From contig NZ_JBHLUA010000002.1 in NCBI RefSeq assembly GCF_042433895.1, positions 62,001 to 126,000 on the forward strand: a stretch of DNA of 64,000 nt. Reading direction: 5' to 3'. The translations under genes and the position numbers were made by a program. The stretch comes from Mesonia maritima. Its GTDB lineage: Bacteria; Bacteroidota; Bacteroidia; Flavobacteriales; Flavobacteriaceae. Of this stretch, positions 18,601-28,573 are shown piece by piece (the stretch's first letter is position 1; the number at the start of each line of letters is the position of its first letter). The notes beneath the pieces are model-generated. The model was not told the origin of the DNA. It made no database searches and was given only the letters and a program-made list of their open reading frames with translations.

Positions 18601-19242
18601 CTATGAACTTTTGCTCAACTTTTTATTCAGAATTTTTTTCATCGCATAACCAAATAGAAGTCCTGCGATAATCCAAATAGGAATTGCGACAATAACACTT
18701 AGCATTGTTATTTTAGAGCCGGAAATTAAAGGAAATATAAAAGTCATGAAAATAAACATAAATGATCCCCAACCTAAGCCTAACTTAATCCAGCCTTTAT
18801 TTCTAAAAGGATTTTTAATAGTTTTGAAATCTGAATTTTCAAATCGTTGCGGTTGCTTTTTTAACCAAGCACTTTTTAAGTTTTTCTTAAACCAGCCCCA
18901 AATCGGAAAAGTTATAGCAAGGAGTATAAAAGAAAAAATATTCAATAAGCAAGGAATTACCTCACCACAATTAGGACAATATAAACCAAACCAGTTTTTA
19001 AACCCGGTTCCTAATTGAGGTGACCACGTTCTGCTATCGTGAATTTTCTCACAATGTGGACACGGAATAAAATTTCGTTCAAATCTTGGTAAATCTGAAG
19101 TTTTGTCTTGTAAAGTAATTTTGGGAACGCGTTGCCCTAAAATTAATTCATTAATAACTAAACCCGGATTAAGGATCCAATGAAGATACATCCCGTTTTT
19201 CCACGTATAAACTTTATATTTTTCACAGAAATCTTGTTGCAT
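18601..19242 (-). CDS. zinc-ribbon membrane protein of unknown function
   Basis: This 213-residue protein has a cytosolic zinc-ribbon-like pair, CPHCEKIHD and CPNCGE, 26 residues apart (about 61-95). After this come a hydrophobic hairpin (about 97-117), a basic loop (KKNLKSAWLKKQPQRF) and two more hydrophobic segments (about 154-200). No signal peptide is seen. I do not recognise the family. It could bind zinc or sense redox state. It lies 20 bases downstream of tamB on the same strand and may be co-transcribed with it. Confidence 0.65.
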   Translation of the reverse strand: MQQDFCEKYKVYTWKNGMYLHWILNPGLVINELILGQRVPKITLQDKTSDLPRFERNFIPCPHCEKIHDSRTWSPQLGTGFKNWFGLYCPNCGEVIPCLLNIFSFILLAITFPIWGWFKKNLKSAWLKKQPQRFENSDFKTIKNPFRNKGWIKLGLGWGSFMFIFMTFIFPLISGSKITMLSVIVAIPIWIIAGLLFGYAMKKILNKKLSKSS

Positions 19243-19262
19243 ATTTCAAATGTATAAAAATA

Positions 19263-22200
19263 TTATTTTCCCGGAAAAGTGATATAATCTGGAGCTAATG
19301 ATTTTTCATCTGATTCTTCAACCTTTTTCGGAACGTCTTCTACTTTCATTTCTTGATTTAAAATTTTTCGAATCAATTCTCTAAACGTATCAAAATCTAC
19401 TGAATAGGATAAACCAACACCTTGCGTGTAACCCAATTCTTCCCCTATATACTGAATGTTATTTTCACGGTTAAAAAGTTTCGCACGCAAGGTTCCTTCT
19501 TTATTCAGCAATAATTCTACTTCCACATTTCCTACCACAACCGATTCTGTAACACCTCCCATAGGAACCCCTACTCGACCGTTTATAAGAATTCTATTGC
19601 TTATTTGCGTTGAAAGCGTGACACCAAATCTATCGGCGGTATCTTGATCGGGCGTTCGATCGCCTTGCACGTAATTTATGCCGACTTTAAATTTTCCGTC
19701 TTCATCTGAAAAAATATCATCGAATAATCCTGAAGCTCTTTCAAAAAGTAAACTTCCCGCGTTTTGCCCAACTGTATATTGGCTGTAAAAACTTCCTTGG
19801 GTAATTAATGATAACGCTTGTAATTCTGTATTTTGACGATCGGATATTCGGTATTCTAATTCTGATTTTACCACAGAACTTAAGTTTGGATATTCAATAT
19901 CAAACTCTAAGTCGGTCGAGGTTAATTCGCCTGTTAAATCTATATAAACTTCTACCGGAATATTTCTATTAATTGTTGGGTTTTCCAGTAAAATAGCGGG
20001 ATTAGCTTCAGTTCTATAAAGTGCGCTAACGTTTAAATTTGCGCGTGTTGGGCTTCCATCCCAAGTGATGTTTCCTCCAGAAATTACTTCAAATTCTTTT
20101 TGAACCAAACCTGCATATTTAAAGTTGTAAATTCCTTCATAAACCACGAAATCTCCCCACATATTGAATTTTCCGTTGGTGTTTATTTCAATTAACAAAG
20201 TTCCCGCTCCACTTCCGCGTAGCGTACTTCCACTATTTTGATCGACTACCACTTCTACTTCAGCATCGCTGGTCACGTCTAATTCGAAAAATAATTCGAG
20301 CCCTTTTACTTCCTTGATTTTAATTTTCTTCCCGGCTTGTAAAGCTTTCTTTTCCTCTGGAGTTATAAAATAAATAAAAGAATTATCACCAATGGTTTCG
20401 GTATCGCTTAACGGAATTTTAAAAATAGTTCCTTCTTCTGTAGTTGCGTTTACGTTAATTACCAATTCATCGGTAGGTCCGGTAATTTCTGCGTCACCGC
20501 TAATAAATGCAGTTCCGTAATACAATGAGTTTTCTTCGGCTTTGGTATCTAAAACCAGTAATCGATCTGGTGCTTCGAGATTTAAATCTAAGCGCCATTC
20601 TGAAAAATTATTATGGGAAATTGTTCCGTTTAAAATTCCTTCGGTTTTGTATTTGGTATCTACAATATCAATTTCATTAAAAACAAATTTCTGTTTAGTA
20701 AGATCTACAATCGCGTTATTTTCAAAATCTAAATCAACATTTAGATATGGTACTTTAAGACCCGCGTTTTCTAGTTTTAATTGACCTGAAATTTCGGGGT
20801 TTTGGTAATTTCCGCGGACTTTTGCTTTGCCCGAAGCTTTACCGCGAATATTTGTAATTACTTCGGCTCCTAATGCACTGAACGCATCGAGTTTAAAATT
20901 TTCTAAACTAACATCGAGATCAATTGTGGAACCGGAATCATTAAAGTCAATTTCTCCGTTTGCTTCTAGAAAATCATAGATTTTATTCCCTAATAAAGCT
21001 TTTACTTTATATTTAGTGAGCGATTCATTTCCTTTAATATTTAAATTTAAATCGCCGTAAGCCACATCATTTATAGCGATATCTTCAATTTTTAAGGAAG
21101 AAGTTGGTCTATAGACGCCTTTTTCTTGCAGGAAATTGAGTTTTCCGTTTACGGTTCCTTCTAAATTTAAACTGTCAATAGAAGGCGTAATTTTAGCTAA
21201 ATCTACTTTCAGAAAATCTAAATTGAAATTTTTATACGTACTGTCTCGCATTTCTCCACTAAAGCGAATTGCTTCATCTTTATGGCTTAAAATAAGTGTA
21301 TCTAATTTAAAATCACGCAAATCATTATCGAAAACAATTTTGCTGTCGTTTTTATTTTGTTCGTTTAAATACCATTTGCTCTCTTTAAACTTTATGTCAG
21401 ATTTTCTAATTCCGAAAACCGATTTGTTTTCTTCATTTATCGTATGGTAAAAACTCAGGTTAAATTCATCGTTATTCGAAGCGCCGCCTACTAATTCTGA
21501 TCGCATAAAAAGCGTATCGTTTAAGGTAACATTTATCAAATTAAATTTTGAAAAATTATAAACACCGGTATTCACACTGTCAATTTCTAAATAGGTGTTA
21601 AATAACGGGTTATCATTATCTACTTGAAGGTTTACATTACTTAAAACATTTTCGAAAGCGGTGATTTTAGGAGAGCGAAAAGTGAGTTTAAAATCTGATT
21701 CTTGCGATTCTACACTTCCTTTTATAAACGTATCTGGAGCGAGTTGAACTTGAGGTAAAACTACTTCTACAATTTTGTTATAAATGTTGAAATTAAAATC
21801 TAGATATTGATACGATTCTATAGGAATGGGTTTATAATTAGCGTATAAACTTCCGATTGCATTTTTAAAAAGTGAAGGAATATCTTTCAGGTTAAATTCC
21901 CCAACAATTTCACCATCAATAATATCCGGCGAATTTACGGTGATTTTACGCTCATTTCCGGTAAAGGTGGAAGTTACCGTAAGTTCTTCGAAAGTGTAAG
22001 TACTTTTCTGATTTTTATACGAAGCGTTTTCTAAATAAATACTTCCTTTGGCGTTATCGAGATTAGTTCCGCGCATGTTCATTTTTAAATCGCCTTTAAA
22101 AATTGCGGTAGAATCGCGTTCAATAAAATTTAGCGCGTATAAATCGGCATATTCAATTTGGGCTTCAAAATCATATATATTTTCTTTTTTAGAAGCATCG

Positions 22201-23696
22201 GCAACACCATTAAAAACGAATTTTAAATTCGGGTCGTTAATTTCTAATTTTCCATTAAAAATTCGATTGTCGAACACACCCAAAACACTTGTATTTTTGT
22301 AAGTGTATCCATTAAATCGGAAGCGTTCTATTGTTCCGTCTAATTGCGTATTTAAAGTTTTTTCAGTAAAACCGCTTCCGTCTACGTTTATATTAAAAGT
22401 TGCTTTTCCTAACGATGGAATGCCAAATAATCTTCCTAAATTAAATTGCTCTAAGGTTATATTTCCTTCGTAAGTTGCAAAATCAGGATCGTTTAAATCG
22501 CCTAAAACAATATCTAAATTAGCGTTTCCTAATTGAGTTTTAGTAGTAGACTTTGTAACCACACGCGTTGGTGTTGCTTCTAAATAACCGTTGAGTGAAA
22601 TACTGCCGATTTCTTTTAATTCAGTGGGCAGATTTTCTCCTAAAACATTGGGTAATAAATTGGTGAGATCGTAATAATTGCTAGATAATTCTTTAAAATT
22701 TCCGCTTACTACAAATCCATTATTTTCTGAAGAATTAGAATTAAAGAGGTTCTTTAAATTTAAATCGCCATCAATCACAGTTCTATCCATTCCACGAAGC
22801 GAGAGTTCATTTAGCGATAAGTTATTGAGCGTTCCGGCAATTGAAGTATTAAAATTAAGATTTTCGTTTTCACCGAATTCATCGTAATAATAATTTAAAT
22901 CTTTTGCTGAAATAGTGGCTTCTTCAATATTTCCGCTTAATTGAACCTGATTTTCAAAATCTGACATTGATTCTGGGCTTTCATAAGAAAAAATTAAATC
23001 GCCTTTTAAAGTTGAATTTGAGGTTTCCAGACGCAAATCTTCCAGCGCCATTTGTTGAGTGGTATACGAAAAATTGGTTTGCAGATTTTCAATTTTTAAA
23101 CCTTTTTGCTCTATCGCGTTTAAACTTTCTACATCAATCGAAAAATCTTTCCCTTCGACCAGTAGATTAGAAGCGTCGATGTTTAAGTTTTTGAGTCCGA
23201 TGATGTTCGAGAATTCGTTATTTTCATCAACATAACTAAACTCACTATCGGTAGCAATAATATGGTCGATGGTAAGCACAAACTTGTTTTGAGAAGTTGT
23301 TCCATCATCAAATTTATCGCCAAAAATGGAGAGGTTATCTTGCTCTTCACCTTTATAACGATGTACGCGAACTTTTAATTTATCGGCGGTTACGTTACTA
23401 AAATCTAAGCGTGTTCCCGATAGTAAACCGGGAATATTCATAATTGAAGTTTTTAAATTTTCGGCTGAAATTAACGTATCTTGATGGTGATCTGCAATGT
23501 AAACTTCATCTAACACAATTTTTCCGTTATAGGAAATGCTTACATTTTTTACATTAATATCAACATTATAATCTTTGTTAAGTCGCGTGGTAATTTTTTC
23601 AGCTACAGAAGTTTGTACCGAAGGAATTGAAAACACTAAAATTAAAATGAGAAACAACAGCAAAATTGCTATCACTATTCTACCGAGTATTTTCAA
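19263..23696 (-). CDS. tamB: translocation/assembly module TamB (AsmA-like, DUF490)
   Basis: In this 1477-residue protein one N-terminal membrane segment (about residues 5-25, IVIAILLLFLILILVFSIP) is followed by a long repetitive beta-rich AsmA/TamB body. It ends with the DUF490-type C-terminal domain, recognisable by segments such as LRGSGAGTLLIEINTNGKFNMWGDFVVYEG (read in parts) and SVSVDFDTFRELI-like end strands. TamB-type proteins bridge inner and outer membranes and help outer-membrane protein assembly or lipid transport. Length is normal for Bacteroidota. It is divergent from tsaD. The TamA partner is not visible here. Confidence 0.9.
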   Translation of the reverse strand: MKILGRIVIAILLLFLILILVFSIPSVQTSVAEKITTRLNKDYNVDINVKNVSISYNGKIVLDEVYIADHHQDTLISAENLKTSIMNIPGLLSGTRLDFSNVTADKLKVRVHRYKGEEQDNLSIFGDKFDDGTTSQNKFVLTIDHIIATDSEFSYVDENNEFSNIIGLKNLNIDASNLLVEGKDFSIDVESLNAIEQKGLKIENLQTNFSYTTQQMALEDLRLETSNSTLKGDLIFSYESPESMSDFENQVQLSGNIEEATISAKDLNYYYDEFGENENLNFNTSIAGTLNNLSLNELSLRGMDRTVIDGDLNLKNLFNSNSSENNGFVVSGNFKELSSNYYDLTNLLPNVLGENLPTELKEIGSISLNGYLEATPTRVVTKSTTKTQLGNANLDIVLGDLNDPDFATYEGNITLEQFNLGRLFGIPSLGKATFNINVDGSGFTEKTLNTQLDGTIERFRFNGYTYKNTSVLGVFDNRIFNGKLEINDPNLKFVFNGVADASKKENIYDFEAQIEYADLYALNFIERDSTAIFKGDLKMNMRGTNLDNAKGSIYLENASYKNQKSTYTFEELTVTSTFTGNERKITVNSPDIIDGEIVGEFNLKDIPSLFKNAIGSLYANYKPIPIESYQYLDFNFNIYNKIVEVVLPQVQLAPDTFIKGSVESQESDFKLTFRSPKITAFENVLSNVNLQVDNDNPLFNTYLEIDSVNTGVYNFSKFNLINVTLNDTLFMRSELVGGASNNDEFNLSFYHTINEENKSVFGIRKSDIKFKESKWYLNEQNKNDSKIVFDNDLRDFKLDTLILSHKDEAIRFSGEMRDSTYKNFNLDFLKVDLAKITPSIDSLNLEGTVNGKLNFLQEKGVYRPTSSLKIEDIAINDVAYGDLNLNIKGNESLTKYKVKALLGNKIYDFLEANGEIDFNDSGSTIDLDVSLENFKLDAFSALGAEVITNIRGKASGKAKVRGNYQNPEISGQLKLENAGLKVPYLNVDLDFENNAIVDLTKQKFVFNEIDIVDTKYKTEGILNGTISHNNFSEWRLDLNLEAPDRLLVLDTKAEENSLYYGTAFISGDAEITGPTDELVINVNATTEEGTIFKIPLSDTETIGDNSFIYFITPEEKKALQAGKKIKIKEVKGLELFFELDVTSDAEVEVVVDQNSGSTLRGSGAGTLLIEINTNGKFNMWGDFVVYEGIYNFKYAGLVQKEFEVISGGNITWDGSPTRANLNVSALYRTEANPAILLENPTINRNIPVEVYIDLTGELTSTDLEFDIEYPNLSSVVKSELEYRISDRQNTELQALSLITQGSFYSQYTVGQNAGSLLFERASGLFDDIFSDEDGKFKVGINYVQGDRTPDQDTADRFGVTLSTQISNRILINGRVGVPMGGVTESVVVGNVEVELLLNKEGTLRAKLFNRENNIQYIGEELGYTQGVGLSYSVDFDTFRELIRKILNQEMKVEDVPKKVEESDEKSLAPDYITFPGK

Positions 23697-23740
23697 AAAT
23701 TTTTTGATGTAATTAACTTTAAATTATCTTCTACAATACA

Positions 23741-23771
23741 TTTCTAATTGCAAAGAATAATATTAATTTTG
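23741..23771 (+). promoter_or_regulatory. promoter candidate upstream of tsaD
   Basis: TTTC (23741-23744, one mismatch to TTTG) is followed after 19 bases by TAATTTTG (23764-23771), matching the Bacteroidota -33/-7 layout. The tsaD start lies 95 bases downstream, so a leader of about 90 bases is implied. Confidence 0.4.
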
Positions 23772-23866
23772 TCTTAGAAAAGCAGCAAAAACTCAACTTT
23801 CCATTAAATTGCAAATTTAAGTAGGATTATATCAATATTAACAATTTCTATGCCCAAAAAATCTTA

Positions 23867-24889
23867 ATGAGTTCACAAAATATTTACATTTTAGGAATTG
23901 AATCTTCTTGCGACGATACCGCCGCGTCAGTTTTACATAACGGAAAAATTCTTAGCAATGAAATTGCTACCCAAAAAATTCATGAAGAATATGGCGGCGT
24001 TGTACCGGAACTCGCTTCCAGAGCGCACCAACAAAATATTGTGCCAGTAATTCACCAAGCGATTGAAAAAGCAGGAATTAAAAAAGAAGATTTAAGTGCA
24101 ATAGCTTTTACTCGCGGTCCGGGTTTAATGGGCTCTTTGCTTGTAGGAACTTCGTTTGCAAAATCAATGGCAATGGCGCTGGAAATTCCGCTAATTGAAG
24201 TCAATCATATGCAAGCGCATTTATTAGCGCATTTTATTGAAGAAGACGGATTTGAAAAACCTACTTTTCCTTTTTTAGGAATGACCATTAGTGGCGGACA
24301 TACGCAAATTGTAAAAGTTAACGATTATTTTAAAATGGAAGTTATCGGTGAAACTTTAGACGATGCGGTTGGCGAAGCCTTTGACAAGTGTGGAAAAATG
24401 CTAGAACTCCCCTATCCTGCCGGACCGATAATCGATAAATATGCGAAAGAAGGAAACCCGAAAGCTTTTCAATTTCCGAAACCGAATGTAAAAGATCTCG
24501 ATTTTAGTTTTAGTGGATTAAAAACTTCAATGTTGTATTTCTTACAACGCGAAACCGAAAAAAACCCCAATTTTATTGAAGAAAATCTTATTGATATTTG
24601 TGCTTCATTTCAATATACCATTGTAAATATCATTTTAAGCAAGCTGAAAAAAGCTGTAAAACAAACGCACATTAACCGCGTAGCAATTGGTGGTGGCGTT
24701 TCAGCAAATTCTGGAATTCGAGAAGCCTTACAAAAAACCGAAAAGAATTTGGGATGGAAAACCTACATTCCTAAATTTGAATATACAACCGACAATGCTG
24801 CAATGATCGCAATTGTTGGCCATTACAAATATTTAAATCAGGATTTTACAGATACCTCGGTAAGTGCGAAATCGCGTTATCGTTTTTAA
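23867..24889 (+). CDS. tsaD: tRNA N6-adenosine threonylcarbamoyltransferase TsaD
   Basis: This 340-residue ASKHA-fold enzyme transfers the threonylcarbamoyl group to A37 of ANN-decoding tRNAs in the cytosol, with TsaB, TsaC and TsaE. Signature pieces seen are GIESSCDDTAASV at the start, the metal-binding HMQAH (family HMEGH-like), FPFLGMTISGGHTQI, and the late GGGVSANSGIRE nucleotide-binding loop. Length is standard. It is followed after 11 bases by rsmE in the same direction, a pairing seen in flavobacteria. Confidence 0.96.
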   Translation: MSSQNIYILGIESSCDDTAASVLHNGKILSNEIATQKIHEEYGGVVPELASRAHQQNIVPVIHQAIEKAGIKKEDLSAIAFTRGPGLMGSLLVGTSFAKSMAMALEIPLIEVNHMQAHLLAHFIEEDGFEKPTFPFLGMTISGGHTQIVKVNDYFKMEVIGETLDDAVGEAFDKCGKMLELPYPAGPIIDKYAKEGNPKAFQFPKPNVKDLDFSFSGLKTSMLYFLQRETEKNPNFIEENLIDICASFQYTIVNIILSKLKKAVKQTHINRVAIGGGVSANSGIREALQKTEKNLGWKTYIPKFEYTTDNAAMIAIVGHYKYLNQDFTDTSVSAKSRYRF

Positions 24890-24900
24890 TTTTTAAAAAC

Positions 24901-25608
24901 ATGCAATTATTTTATAATCCTTCTGTTGATGAAAATGATGCGTTTATTAGCTTTCCAAAAGCTGAAAGCAGGCATATTTTAAAAGTTCTTCGCAAAAAAA
25001 CCGGCGATGAACTATTGGTTACAAACGGAAAAGGAAATTTATTTTCGGCTACCATTACCGAGATTAGTAATAGTAAATGTATTGCGAAAGTTAATTCAGT
25101 TAAAACGGATGAAAAAAAATCTTTTTCAATTCATATTGCCATTGCGCCTACCAAAAAAAATGACCGCTTTGAATGGTTTTTAGAAAAAGCTACTGAAATT
25201 GGTATCGATAAAATTACGCCAATCATTTGCGATCACAGCGAACGAAAAGTTGTAAAACTCGATCGATTTGAGCGTGTTTTGCAAAGTGCGTTAAAACAAT
25301 CGCTTCAATATACTATTCCTACAATTGAAGAACCCCTAAGTTTTCAGGAATTTATAAATAAAAAAACTACCGATTCTTGTTTTATAGCACATTGTGAAGA
25401 AGATGAAGAGAAAAACCCGTTAAAAAATAATATTGAACTTCATCAAAATTACACGATCTTAATTGGTCCTGAGGGCGATTTTTCTTCCGAAGAAATAAAA
25501 ACCGCAATCCATAAAAATTATAAACCGGTAAGTTTAGGAAAAAACCGTTTGCGTACAGAAACTGCTGCTATTGTTGCTTGTCATACCATAAATTTGGCGC
25601 ACGAATAG
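24901..25608 (+). CDS. rsmE: 16S rRNA (uracil(1498)-N(3))-methyltransferase RsmE
   Basis: In this 235-residue SPOUT methyltransferase the N-terminal PUA-like part holds HILKVLRKKTGDEL. The knotted SAM domain has AIAPTKKNDRFEWFLEKATE, LIGPEGDFSSEEI and the terminal LGKNRLRTETAAI, all RsmE hallmarks. It methylates U1498 in the decoding region of 16S rRNA. It is co-directional with tsaD. A promoter-like TATATTTG (25629-25636) follows for the next gene. Confidence 0.95.
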   Translation: MQLFYNPSVDENDAFISFPKAESRHILKVLRKKTGDELLVTNGKGNLFSATITEISNSKCIAKVNSVKTDEKKSFSIHIAIAPTKKNDRFEWFLEKATEIGIDKITPIICDHSERKVVKLDRFERVLQSALKQSLQYTIPTIEEPLSFQEFINKKTTDSCFIAHCEEDEEKNPLKNNIELHQNYTILIGPEGDFSSEEIKTAIHKNYKPVSLGKNRLRTETAAIVACHTINLAHE

Positions 25609-25667
25609 CTTGTAAAAAACAATTATTTTATATTTGATAAAGTTACACGTGAATTGTAACTTTAAAA

Positions 25668-26594
25668 ATGAATATATTTAAATTATTTTTGAGAATTTTA
25701 CTTTCTTTTATATTTGTTGTTAGCTTTTTTTCTTGTGCTTTAGCACAAGAAAAATCTTCTAAAAATAAAGATTATACCAATTATTATTTGCAAGTATATA
25801 AAGCAGATAGTTTATTCTATACTGGAAATTTTAATTCTTCTTACAAGATTCTTAATAGTTTATTTAAAGAGTATGAACCGGTAGAACTTATAAGATACAA
25901 ACCTTATAAACTCTTTGTTTATTCTGCTATAAAAGTAAATGCTAGCAAAAATTATAAAAAATTGATGAAAAATTTAATTTCACGTTATGGTTATTGCTAT
26001 AACGATTTAGTAAGTGATTCAATTTTTTTGAGAGGTTTAAAAATAGCTAAAATTGATAGTTCTGATTTTAAAAAGTTAAGAAAGGAGTATTTAAATTCAT
26101 TAAATAAAGATTTGCGAAAGATTATTATTGAAATGAATGAGCGAGACCAAGCGGTTAGACTTTCAAATATTGAGAATAAAGAAAAGCAGGTAGCGAAAGT
26201 CGATAAAAAAAATGATTCTTTACTAAAGAAAATTTATAAAAATTATGGTTTTCCTACTAAGGAACTTATTGGAGCTGCTTCTATCGATTGTAAAACATAC
26301 GATAAAATAGATCTATTACTTATTTATAATCATATGAGTTATCACGGAGATTACAAATATCATCGAGAAAAGTTAACTAAGTATGTTAAAGAAGGAAAAT
26401 GTGATCCTGTCTTACTTGGCCATATGATTGACAGAAGAAATCAAATTCTAGGAAAAGATCCGGTTTATTATTTATTTTTTAATACTTATTTTGAAAATAA
26501 TCCTTCCAAGGCAAAAAAAATTGATAGCCTCCGAAAAAATGCGGGTTTACCAACGTTAAAACAAGAAGAATTTTGGTACAAGCGGTTTAAGTGA
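25668..26594 (+). CDS. exported DUF6624-like protein, paralogue 1
   Basis: This 308-residue protein has a signal peptide or weak lipobox at the start (VVSFFSCALAQ, about residues 18-28). The C-terminal half carries the pattern shared with three of the next four genes: an ERDQAVR motif (DQxxR), then NYGFPTKELIG about 45 residues later, then a region with conserved hydrophobics and a DRR motif. I place this with the DUF6624 family from memory of that DQxxR ... GFP pattern. The N-terminal ~120 residues look helical and TPR-like (YFYTGNFNSSYKILNSLFK-type). Function unknown. It is the first gene of a five-gene exported-protein run, with its own promoter-like box. Confidence 0.65.
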   Translation: MNIFKLFLRILLSFIFVVSFFSCALAQEKSSKNKDYTNYYLQVYKADSLFYTGNFNSSYKILNSLFKEYEPVELIRYKPYKLFVYSAIKVNASKNYKKLMKNLISRYGYCYNDLVSDSIFLRGLKIAKIDSSDFKKLRKEYLNSLNKDLRKIIIEMNERDQAVRLSNIENKEKQVAKVDKKNDSLLKKIYKNYGFPTKELIGAASIDCKTYDKIDLLLIYNHMSYHGDYKYHREKLTKYVKEGKCDPVLLGHMIDRRNQILGKDPVYYLFFNTYFENNPSKAKKIDSLRKNAGLPTLKQEEFWYKRFK

Positions 26595-26712
26595 TCTTTA
26601 AATCAAGAAATACATAGAAAACATGCAGTTTTTCTCGAAGAAAACGTTTTCAACTATCAGGATAAAAATTATCTAAAAAAATGAATTAGATTTATAATAT
26701 AGCCTAAGTAAT

Positions 26713-27885
26713 ATGAGTAAAATGAAAATCTTTCTAATTAGCTTCACCTTCATATTGATAAATTCTATTCAACTTTCAGCACAAATAAATACAAAATTGG
26801 CTCCCGGGATAGATGAAAATAATGAAGAATTTATGGAGATTTTCGAGCTATGGAAATCTTATTTAGCTGATGATCCCGATAAAATATATGACAGTCCTTA
26901 TTGGAATGCTTCAGAAAAAAATCATTATAAAAGTTACGATTTATTAAAAACTCAAGGCTTTTTAACTCCTTCTTTATATGGACTAAATACAGAAAACGTA
27001 GTCTTATATTTTAAAAAAGAAAAGGATTATTATATTATTAATTCTATGTTTTATTGGTTAACTAATAACCAAATGACGCCACTCGCTATTACAAAAGTGG
27101 TTGCAAAAAAAGATACTTTAGGAACTTTTAAATTATATAATTGGTTACCAATTTATACAGAAAGTTGGATTTCTAAAAAAGTAGGCATAATTACTTACAA
27201 ATATCCTAAATCGTATAAACTAAATATTACTGAAGCAAGACAAGCTAATAATTTTGTAAATAAGCTTTCAGAAATATTTGATTTAAATGTAGATGAAATT
27301 TCGTATTATCTTTTTAAAGATTGTGATACCCTTTTTAATTCAACAGGTTTTGAATTTATAATTTCACTCGGTGCAATACCCAATAAATGTGCATTTTTCG
27401 ACAAAATAAATAATATTGTTTATACTATTGAAGATTCCGGTGCAAATCATAAGCACGAATTAATTCACCTAATAAACTCAAAATTTCCTGAAGCACATTA
27501 CCTTTTATTAAGTGGTTTAAGCGTTTATACCAAAAGCCAAAATAGCTCTTTAGGAAAACCTTTTTTATACCATATTAAAAAAATAAATGAGCGCATAAAA
27601 AAGAACTCTAATTTAAATCTTACTGATTTTAATTCTATAAAAAGTAATGATTCTGTTACGGAACCAATCTATTTTATTGGTGCAATTATGTGTGATCTTA
27701 TTCTTCAACAAGGCGGAATTGAACTTTTAAAAGAAGCACTCAAAGCTGGAAATAAAGATGAGCAGCTTTTCCAGTTTTTTGAAACCTGCCTAAATTTATC
27801 TGAAAAAGAACTAAATGATGCACTTAAAAAAAGGTTTAGTGAAATATCAGAAGCCAATAAAATGGATTTTTTAATTGAATATTAA
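26713..27885 (+). CDS. exported protein with HELIH metallopeptidase-like motif
   Basis: This 390-residue protein has a signal peptide ending LSAQ (about residue 24). About residues 248-252 read HELIH, an HExxH zinc-peptidase motif, in the context NHKHELIHLINSKFPEAH. Active gluzincins usually have a Glu before Gly in a following EGLAxY-type segment. Here the matching segment is LLLSGLSVYTK, with Ser at that place, so the third ligand appears lost or lies elsewhere. It may be a degenerate peptidase or a binding protein. It lies between two DUF6624-like genes in the same direction. The start is ATG at 26713; a second Met three codons on is equally possible. Confidence 0.65.
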   Translation: MSKMKIFLISFTFILINSIQLSAQINTKLAPGIDENNEEFMEIFELWKSYLADDPDKIYDSPYWNASEKNHYKSYDLLKTQGFLTPSLYGLNTENVVLYFKKEKDYYIINSMFYWLTNNQMTPLAITKVVAKKDTLGTFKLYNWLPIYTESWISKKVGIITYKYPKSYKLNITEARQANNFVNKLSEIFDLNVDEISYYLFKDCDTLFNSTGFEFIISLGAIPNKCAFFDKINNIVYTIEDSGANHKHELIHLINSKFPEAHYLLLSGLSVYTKSQNSSLGKPFLYHIKKINERIKKNSNLNLTDFNSIKSNDSVTEPIYFIGAIMCDLILQQGGIELLKEALKAGNKDEQLFQFFETCLNLSEKELNDALKKRFSEISEANKMDFLIEY

Positions 27886-27926
27886 TTTAACAGAAGAATT
27901 TAAAAAAATTAAACAAGTTTCAACTT

Positions 27927-28571
27927 ATGCGCTATTTAAATAATTATAAAATTTGTATACTACTCTTCTTTTTAATTGCAATTACAGCTTGTAAAGAAGA
28001 AGATAATCATCAAGACGAGTTAATTGAAAGATTGATTGAAAAAACTTCTATCCCGCTTAAAAATTTTAAATATATTGATGTAAATTGTGAAAATACAAGT
28101 GAATTATTAGTCGAAATTTTTAATGAAGATCAAGATGTTAGAAATACCGGAACAAAAGATAGAGAACAAATAGATTTTATAAATTTACAAACTTTTGTTT
28201 CTTTAGTAGAAAAATGCGGATTTCCTACCAAAAAAGATTTCACGAACTATAAAAGTAAATATGCTGTTTTTGTGGTTCTTCAACATACACAACGCGAGTG
28301 GATTGCATATTATTTTAAAGATTTTAAAAAAGCGACACAATCGGGCGCGATTGAGAAAAAGTACTTAGCCTATCTAAAAGATCGTTTTTTATTGCTTCAT
28401 AACAAACCACAGATTTATGGAACTCAACTCCAGAATGGCAAATTATATAAACTTTATGATCCCGAAAATGTAGAGAAAAGAAGAGAAAAAATGGAATTTG
28501 ATGAAAGTCTGGAAACTTATCTTGAAGACCATGGATTAGATTATGAAACTGAAATTTCAAAATATTTATAA
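27927..28571 (+). CDS. DUF6624-like lipoprotein, paralogue 2
   Basis: In this 214-residue lipoprotein the signal LFFLIAITACKEED has a clear lipobox with Cys22. The body fits DUF6624 best of the set. It has EDQDVR (DQxxR), then CGFPTKKDF, then the VVLQHTQREW and YLKDRFLLLHNKPQIYGTQL segments, ending with a Tyr/Asp/Pro-rich tail. Members of this family are widespread and uncharacterised. It is likely surface- or periplasm-anchored. The next gene starts two bases after its stop, so the two are translationally close. Confidence 0.75.
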   Translation: MRYLNNYKICILLFFLIAITACKEEDNHQDELIERLIEKTSIPLKNFKYIDVNCENTSELLVEIFNEDQDVRNTGTKDREQIDFINLQTFVSLVEKCGFPTKKDFTNYKSKYAVFVVLQHTQREWIAYYFKDFKKATQSGAIEKKYLAYLKDRFLLLHNKPQIYGTQLQNGKLYKLYDPENVEKRREKMEFDESLETYLEDHGLDYETEISKYL

Positions 28572-28573
28572 CC

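Noticed and set aside
21136..21450. Open frame antisense to tamB
   Set aside because: It is a shadow of the well-supported tamB frame, with Ser/Phe/Lys-rich composition typical of antisense reading.
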